Assembly: GCA_947483545.1 (NCBI GenBank)
Contig: CANKNP010000192.1
Coordinates: forward strand, 1 to 9,781
Length of the DNA stretch: 9,781 nucleotides
DNA from: Deltaproteobacteria bacterium
GTDB taxonomy: Bacteria > Myxococcota > UBA796 > SXON01
Direction of reading: 5' to 3'
Numbering within the stretch: the first letter of the stretch is position 1; each line of letters opens with the position of its first letter. The notes beneath the pieces are model-generated. The model worked only from the letters and a program-made list of their open reading frames with translations, was not told where the DNA came from and ran no database searches. Both the position numbers and the translations under genes were made by a program. Below are positions 6,729-9,781 of the stretch, piece after piece.

Positions 6729-7466
6729 GTGTCAGAGCAAGCTCCCGTGCGCCCCTCCGTTCGATTCGAGATCAAATACCGCGTCCCGCCGGGCGTCGCG
6801 GAGGATCTCGCGGCACATCTCGCGCGGTACATGCAGCCGGACGAGCACGGCGAAGGCGGCGGCGCGAGCTACCCCGTCCATTCGCTCTACCTGGATGCAC
6901 CGAGCTTCAGCATCTACCGAGAGACCGCGGAGGATGCGTACAGCCGCTACAAGCTCCGGGCGCGCTGCTACGACTTCGCCCCAGGCCGCAAATTCTTCCT
7001 GGAGGTCAAATCTCGGAGCGGCGAGGCGATGACGAAGACCCGCGCCGCGGCCTCGTTCGAAGAGACTCGGCAAATCCTCAGCGGTGCCGGTTCGGACCGC
7101 TCAGACCCAGCACTGGCGGCGTTCATGGCCGCGCGAGACGGTCGTCGTGCGCGGCCGGTGGCCTGGATCACCTACGACCGCGCTGCCTACGTCGGCGGGG
7201 AGCGAAGCCTCGTGCGCATCACCTTCGACTCAGAGGTGAAGGCCGCGTTGCCTACGCCTGATCTCTCCGAGCCCGCCCGCTGGTACGTCCTGCCTGAGGT
7301 CGTGGGCCTTGTCGTGGTCGAGGTCAAGTACACGGGCAGCTACCCTGCGTGGGTGGCCGAGACCGTGCGGCGCTTCGGCATTCACCGCAGCTCGATGTCC
7401 AAGTATCGGCAGGGGATCGACGCGCTGATCGCCGCCGATCTCTTGCCTGCGTTGCGGGCAGCATGA
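6729..7466 (+). CDS. VTC-domain (polyphosphate polymerase domain) protein
   Basis: The family is related to the catalytic tunnel domain of yeast Vtc4, which makes polyphosphate from ATP; most bacterial members are uncharacterised. Taking 6729 as start gives 245 residues. Visible blocks are RFEIKYRV (12-19), HSLYLDAP (51-58), YKLRARCYD (74-82), FFLEVKSR (89-96), WITYDR (146-151), VVEVKYTGSYPAW (196-208) and SSMSKYRQGIDAL (221-233). Together they supply the Lys, Arg and Glu residues expected to line the tunnel and bind phosphate and metal, so the active site looks complete. There is no membrane segment; the domain should be cytoplasmic, held by the DUF4956 partner. GTG at 6681 (16 more residues) and GTG at 6747 are alternative starts. 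None has a clear ribosome site; 6729 leaves a short leader before the conserved core, as is usual. The stop overlaps the DUF4956 start (ATGA, 7463-7466), so the two are translationally coupled. Confidence 0.85.
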   Translation: MSEQAPVRPSVRFEIKYRVPPGVAEDLAAHLARYMQPDEHGEGGGASYPVHSLYLDAPSFSIYRETAEDAYSRYKLRARCYDFAPGRKFFLEVKSRSGEAMTKTRAAASFEETRQILSGAGSDRSDPALAAFMAARDGRRARPVAWITYDRAAYVGGERSLVRITFDSEVKAALPTPDLSEPARWYVLPEVVGLVVVEVKYTGSYPAWVAETVRRFGIHRSSMSKYRQGIDALIAADLLPALRAA

Positions 7467-8152
7467 GCGGCTGGTTCCTTCCAGGTGTGACGGCGACGAC
7501 CCCGCCCGCCACGGCGTTGATCACCCTCCTCCTCGCGTTCGTCCTTGGGCAGTCGGTGGCCTGGCTGTACGCCGCGACGCACCGCGGGCTGTCCTACTCC
7601 CGCAACATGGTGCACAGCTTGGTGCTTTTGACCATGATCATCTCGATGGTCATGCTGGTGGTGGGCGACTCGATGGCCCGGGCGTTCGGTCTTGTCGGGG
7701 CGGTCGCCCTTGTGCGGTTCCGCACCGTCGTGCGCGACGCCCGGGACACGACCTTCATCTTTCTCGCGCTCGCGGTGGGGATCGCCGTGGGGGTGCAGCA
7801 CCACGTGCTGGCCGTCGTCGGCACGCTCGCGATCGGCGGCGCGGCCGTGCTGCTGCAGGTGACCGGCTTCGGGAACCGCCACGCGGACACCGGCACGCTG
7901 CGCGTGCGGGGAGATGCGTCGCTCAGGGCGCAGTTGGATGAGGTGCTCAGCGAGTGGTGCCGCACGTTTGAGATGATCTCGCTGCGGGAGACGAAGGCCT
8001 CAAGCGCGGAGGGGCCCAGCGAGGCCGAGTACAGCTTTGAGATCCGGCTCTACCACCCGACCGATCGCGAGCCGCTCCTCGCCGCCATGCGCGCCGTTCC
8101 CGGGATGACGAACGTCAGCGTGGCGCTCGAAGACAAGGCGGAGGAATGGTAA
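7463..8152 (+). CDS. DUF4956 inner-membrane protein
   Basis: This 229-residue protein has hydrophobic segments at about 17-37, 49-68, 72-86, 96-112 and 115-133, followed by a soluble C-terminal domain (about 140-229). The signature is at 75-110: FGLVGAVALVRFRTVVRDAR and then TTFIFLALAVGIAVG. This is the conserved core of DUF4956, whose members are repeatedly found next to VTC-domain genes. The biochemical role is unknown. The pairing suggests it anchors the VTC domain or conducts its product through the membrane, as the membrane parts of the yeast VTC complex do; this is inference. The tail (SFEIRLYHPTDREPLLAAMR at 191-210) looks like an ACT- or MgtC-tail-like alpha/beta domain, again a guess. 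The gene overlaps the VTC stop by 4 bp, and its TAA shares one base with the ATG of the HlyD gene. Because of this coupling the three proteins should be made together. Confidence 0.83.
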   Translation: MSGWFLPGVTATTPPATALITLLLAFVLGQSVAWLYAATHRGLSYSRNMVHSLVLLTMIISMVMLVVGDSMARAFGLVGAVALVRFRTVVRDARDTTFIFLALAVGIAVGVQHHVLAVVGTLAIGGAAVLLQVTGFGNRHADTGTLRVRGDASLRAQLDEVLSEWCRTFEMISLRETKASSAEGPSEAEYSFEIRLYHPTDREPLLAAMRAVPGMTNVSVALEDKAEEW

Positions 8153-8154
8153 TG
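8140..8154 (+). promoter_or_regulatory. Ribosome site and TAATG stop-start junction deciding the HlyD start
   Basis: GGAGGA at 8140-8145 lies six bases before the ATG at 8152-8154, an ideal distance. It lies directly against an in-frame ATG at 8146, which is too close to be used. TAA at 8150-8152 ends the DUF4956 gene and shares its last A with the ATG. The start of the HlyD gene is therefore 8152. Confidence 0.75.
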
Positions 8155-9171
8155 CGCCGCAAGGTTTCCCTCCGTCGGCGCATTGCGGTCTATGCCGGCC
8201 CTGCAGCGCTGGGAACCGTCTGGCTCGCGGCGCTCCTCGGGGCGGCCGGCTTGACATGGATGCAGCGTACGGGGGGGGCGACGACCGCGCTGGCGGTCAC
8301 CCGGAGCCACGCGCTGCGCGCTCCGGAGAGCGGCTGGGTGGTCGAGGTCACCGTGCAGCCGGGGCTCGCGGTCGAGGCCGGGGCGACGGTCGCACGGCTG
8401 GAAGTGCCGGGGATGGCGCAGGACCTCGCGGCGGCGGAGGCCGAGGTGCGCTTCGCCCAGGAGGGCCTGCAGCTCGAAGAGGCGGATCGCGGCCGGAGGT
8501 TCAGCAAGGAGGTCGAGGATGCCCGCCGGGCGCTGTTGGCAGCCCAGGTGCAGCTGGCGACCGAGCGGGGGGGGCTCGCACAGGCGTCGTCGGACTTGCA
8601 GCGCCTGTCCACGCCTGGGGCGGAGACGGCGGCGGGCCTGATCGACCAGCGCCGCACCCAAATCGCCGCGCTCGAGCTCGCCCTCGCCTCGCGCGACGCC
8701 CAGGTCAGCGCCCTGGAGGCGTCGTTCAATGCGGCGCGCACGCGCGCGAACGTCACGTTCACTGGAGAGGCCCAGCTGGCCCAAGCCGTCGCCCGGCGAG
8801 ACGCGCTGGCCGCCCGGCTCGCCTCGGCCGAGCTTCGGGCCACCGCCGCGGGGATCGTCGGACCGCTCGTCCCGACGCCGGGCGAGTGGACCACCGCGGG
8901 CACGCCGCTGTTCACGATCACCGAGCCGGTGAGCCACGAGGTGGTGGCCTACGTCGCCGTACCCTACGCGCGCTCGCTCGCCGTGGGTGCCGGTGTGGAC
9001 ATCCACCCGGACGGCGGCACGACCGTCCCGGGCACCATTGCCTGGATCGGACCCGCGGTGGAGCTGGTGCCTGAGCCCCTCCGCCCGCCGGTCGCGACGT
9101 GGGCGATGCCCGTCCACATCGTCACGGCCGGCGTGCTCGTGCCGGGGGAGACGGTGGGGGTGGGGCTTTGA
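8152..9171 (+). CDS. HlyD-type periplasmic adaptor (membrane fusion) protein
   Basis: This protein has 339 residues. A basic N-terminus (MRRKVSLRRR) and one membrane segment (about 12-36) anchor it in the inner membrane with the rest in the periplasm. The first lipoyl half-motif is at about 54-86 (LRAPESGWVVEVTVQPGLAV). An Ala/Glu/Arg-rich helical hairpin spans about 88-232 with a turn near 150-165. The second lipoyl half follows at about 228-257 (ATAAGIVGPLVPTPGEW), and beta-barrel-like strands run from 260 to 335. Such adaptors link an inner-membrane transporter to an outer-membrane channel. No transporter ATPase, RND pump or outer-membrane factor lies in the window, so the partner may be elsewhere or may be the DUF4956 protein itself. 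The start overlaps the DUF4956 stop (TAATG). A strong terminator follows 33 bases after the stop. The family assignment is good; the cargo is unknown. Confidence 0.85.
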   Translation: MRRKVSLRRRIAVYAGPAALGTVWLAALLGAAGLTWMQRTGGATTALAVTRSHALRAPESGWVVEVTVQPGLAVEAGATVARLEVPGMAQDLAAAEAEVRFAQEGLQLEEADRGRRFSKEVEDARRALLAAQVQLATERGGLAQASSDLQRLSTPGAETAAGLIDQRRTQIAALELALASRDAQVSALEASFNAARTRANVTFTGEAQLAQAVARRDALAARLASAELRATAAGIVGPLVPTPGEWTTAGTPLFTITEPVSHEVVAYVAVPYARSLAVGAGVDIHPDGGTTVPGTIAWIGPAVELVPEPLRPPVATWAMPVHIVTAGVLVPGETVGVGL

Positions 9172-9181
9172 CGGGATCGGC

Positions 9182-9271
9182 CCGGTAGGAAAGAAGCGGG
9201 AGCGCCGCCGATCCGAGCGCTCGGCGAACCTCGCGCCCGGATCGGCGGTTCTTTTGCACCGTTCCTACCGG
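9182..9271. repeat. 90-nt nested palindrome between convergent genes
   Basis: Several inverted repeats share one centre at 9226/9227. The outer arms CCGGTAGGAA (9182-9191) and TTCCTACCGG (9262-9271) are a perfect 10-bp match. The inner arms CCGCCGATCCG (9205-9215) and CGGATCGGCGG (9238-9248) are a perfect 11-bp match. GCGC (9217-9220) can pair with GCGC (9233-9236). The segments between outer and inner arms are both 13 nt and partly pair, with G-U wobbles. The whole could fold as one long interrupted hairpin. It begins 10 bp after the HlyD stop. Confidence 0.85.
9204..9255 (+). terminator. Rho-independent terminator after the HlyD gene
   Basis: The 11-bp perfect GC-rich stem at 9205-9215/9238-9248, with a 22-nt loop that can itself pair, is followed at once by TTCTTTT (9249-9255). 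This fits a rightward terminator for the VTC-DUF4956-HlyD operon. On the minus strand the same stem is followed, eight bases later, by a T-rich stretch (CTTCTTTCC), so it might also stop the convergent CARDB gene, though less well. Confidence 0.75.
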
Positions 9272-9339
9272 TGGAAGGCAGCGGCCCCGTCGAAGACGCG
9301 GCTGGCCCCGCGAGGATGACGGCGACGCGCCGATGGGCC

Positions 9340-9781
9340 TCACTCCTCAGGGCAGAACAGACCGCCGAGACGTGCCATGTTGTTGTCCTCGTGGCACTCG
9401 ACGACCTGCTCCACGCCTTCATCATCATCGACGACGACCCAGATGAGCCCCTCCGGTACGTCCACTGGATCCAGAAAGAACCGGAGCACGCGGCTGCTGC
9501 GTCCAGAGCGCGTCGCGACCGGGGTCCGGAGCGTGTGTAACCAACGCAGTTCCCCCTCCACCTCTGCGTAAACCGACACCGGCACCTGACTGCGCATGTC
9601 AGCCGTCCCTGCGTTCCCCACGCGCACGATCACGTCCAGCCGTCCGTTGCGACAGGGATCCTGGCAGGACGTCACGTACGGGACCGCGTCCGGCGTTGCA
9701 CCCCCGGAGTTTGGAGAGAGGTCCCCGGAGCGGAACGTGTTGTAAAGCGGCCAGTTCGGGCCCGCGGGCGCGGGGATGGAG
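9340..9781 (-). CDS. C-terminal end of a large secreted protein with a CARDB-like domain; N-terminus beyond the right window edge
   Basis: The frame is open from the right edge to the TGA at 9342-9340, giving 146 residues; the codons upstream of 9675 were translated by hand. The visible part begins with GPNWPLYNTFRSGD, a linker of a kind found before C-terminal domains in large myxobacterial-type surface proteins with VCBS/FG-GAP repeats. After it come CQDPC and a domain of CARDB type: RLDVIVRVGNAGTADMRSQV, then PVSVYAEV. WVVVDDDEGVEQVVECHEDN closes the fold with the DxxxxVxECxExNN-like pattern usual in CARDB strands, and LFCPEE ends the protein. Four Cys (two in CQDPC, one in VECHED, one in LFCPEE) suggest disulfides outside the cytoplasm. 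The upstream architecture (VCBS, FG-GAP or other) is inferred from similar tails and is not seen. A separate small gene starting at GTG 9675 is unlikely, since the same frame reads on as protein-like sequence. Confidence 0.75.
   Translation of the reverse strand, partial: SIPAPAGPNWPLYNTFRSGDLSPNSGGATPDAVPYVTSCQDPCRNGRLDVIVRVGNAGTADMRSQVPVSVYAEVEGELRWLHTLRTPVATRSGRSSRVLRFFLDPVDVPEGLIWVVVDDDEGVEQVVECHEDNNMARLGGLFCPEE

Noticed and set aside
8050..9117. 355-codon minus-strand open frame opposite the HlyD gene
   Set aside because: In-register antisense shadow, Arg/Gly-rich, with no domains; the plus strand gives a clear adaptor protein.
1..9781. Mobile elements, CRISPR arrays, tRNA/rRNA genes, toxin or defence genes
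   Set aside because: I looked for transposase motifs, spaced direct repeats, tRNA arms and defence-type domains and saw none. All gaps between genes are under 300 bp.

Overview
The window is GC-rich and densely coded, with strong G/C bias at third codon positions. Gene content suggests a Gram-negative, Myxococcota-like (former Deltaproteobacteria) organism. The clues are a CARDB-type tail of a large surface protein, a LysM exoprotein with repeated beta modules, a long TPR protein with a Pro/Ala linker, and a VTC-DUF4956 pair. The taxonomic call is inference from gene families only. I see no mobile element, CRISPR array, tRNA or rRNA.

Layout. (1) The left edge holds the N-terminal 115 residues of a polyprenyl diphosphate synthase on the minus strand. 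It is divergent from a GbsR/MarR-like regulator at 422-1000, and the 75-bp gap between them contains an inverted repeat. (2) The regulator converges on a SPOR-domain inner-membrane protein (987-1649, minus), overlapping it by 14 bp. The SPOR gene diverges from a two-gene operon on the plus strand: an exported LysM protein (1774-2829) and a 690-residue TPR protein (2838-4910). (3) The TPR gene converges on a polytopic GT-C-like membrane protein (4897 to about 6642, minus), again overlapping by exactly 14 bp. (4) Divergent from that is a tightly coupled three-gene operon: a VTC/polyphosphate-polymerase-domain protein, a DUF4956 membrane protein (ATGA overlap) and an HlyD-type periplasmic adaptor (TAATG overlap). 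(5) The operon ends in a strong hairpin terminator inside a 90-nt nested palindrome. It faces the C-terminal 146 residues of a secreted CARDB-like protein that runs in from the right edge on the minus strand.

How the genes fit together. Almost everything concerns the cell envelope: isoprenoid carrier synthesis, peptidoglycan binding (SPOR, LysM), a lipid-linked glycosyltransferase-like protein, and an inner-membrane polyphosphate-type machine joined to a periplasmic adaptor. Strand direction switches six times in under 10 kb, so these are short, independently controlled units and not one pathway cluster. The most interesting unit is VTC-DUF4956-HlyD: the first two are a known pairing, but the coupled HlyD adaptor suggests an export or trans-envelope function that I cannot assign from sequence alone.
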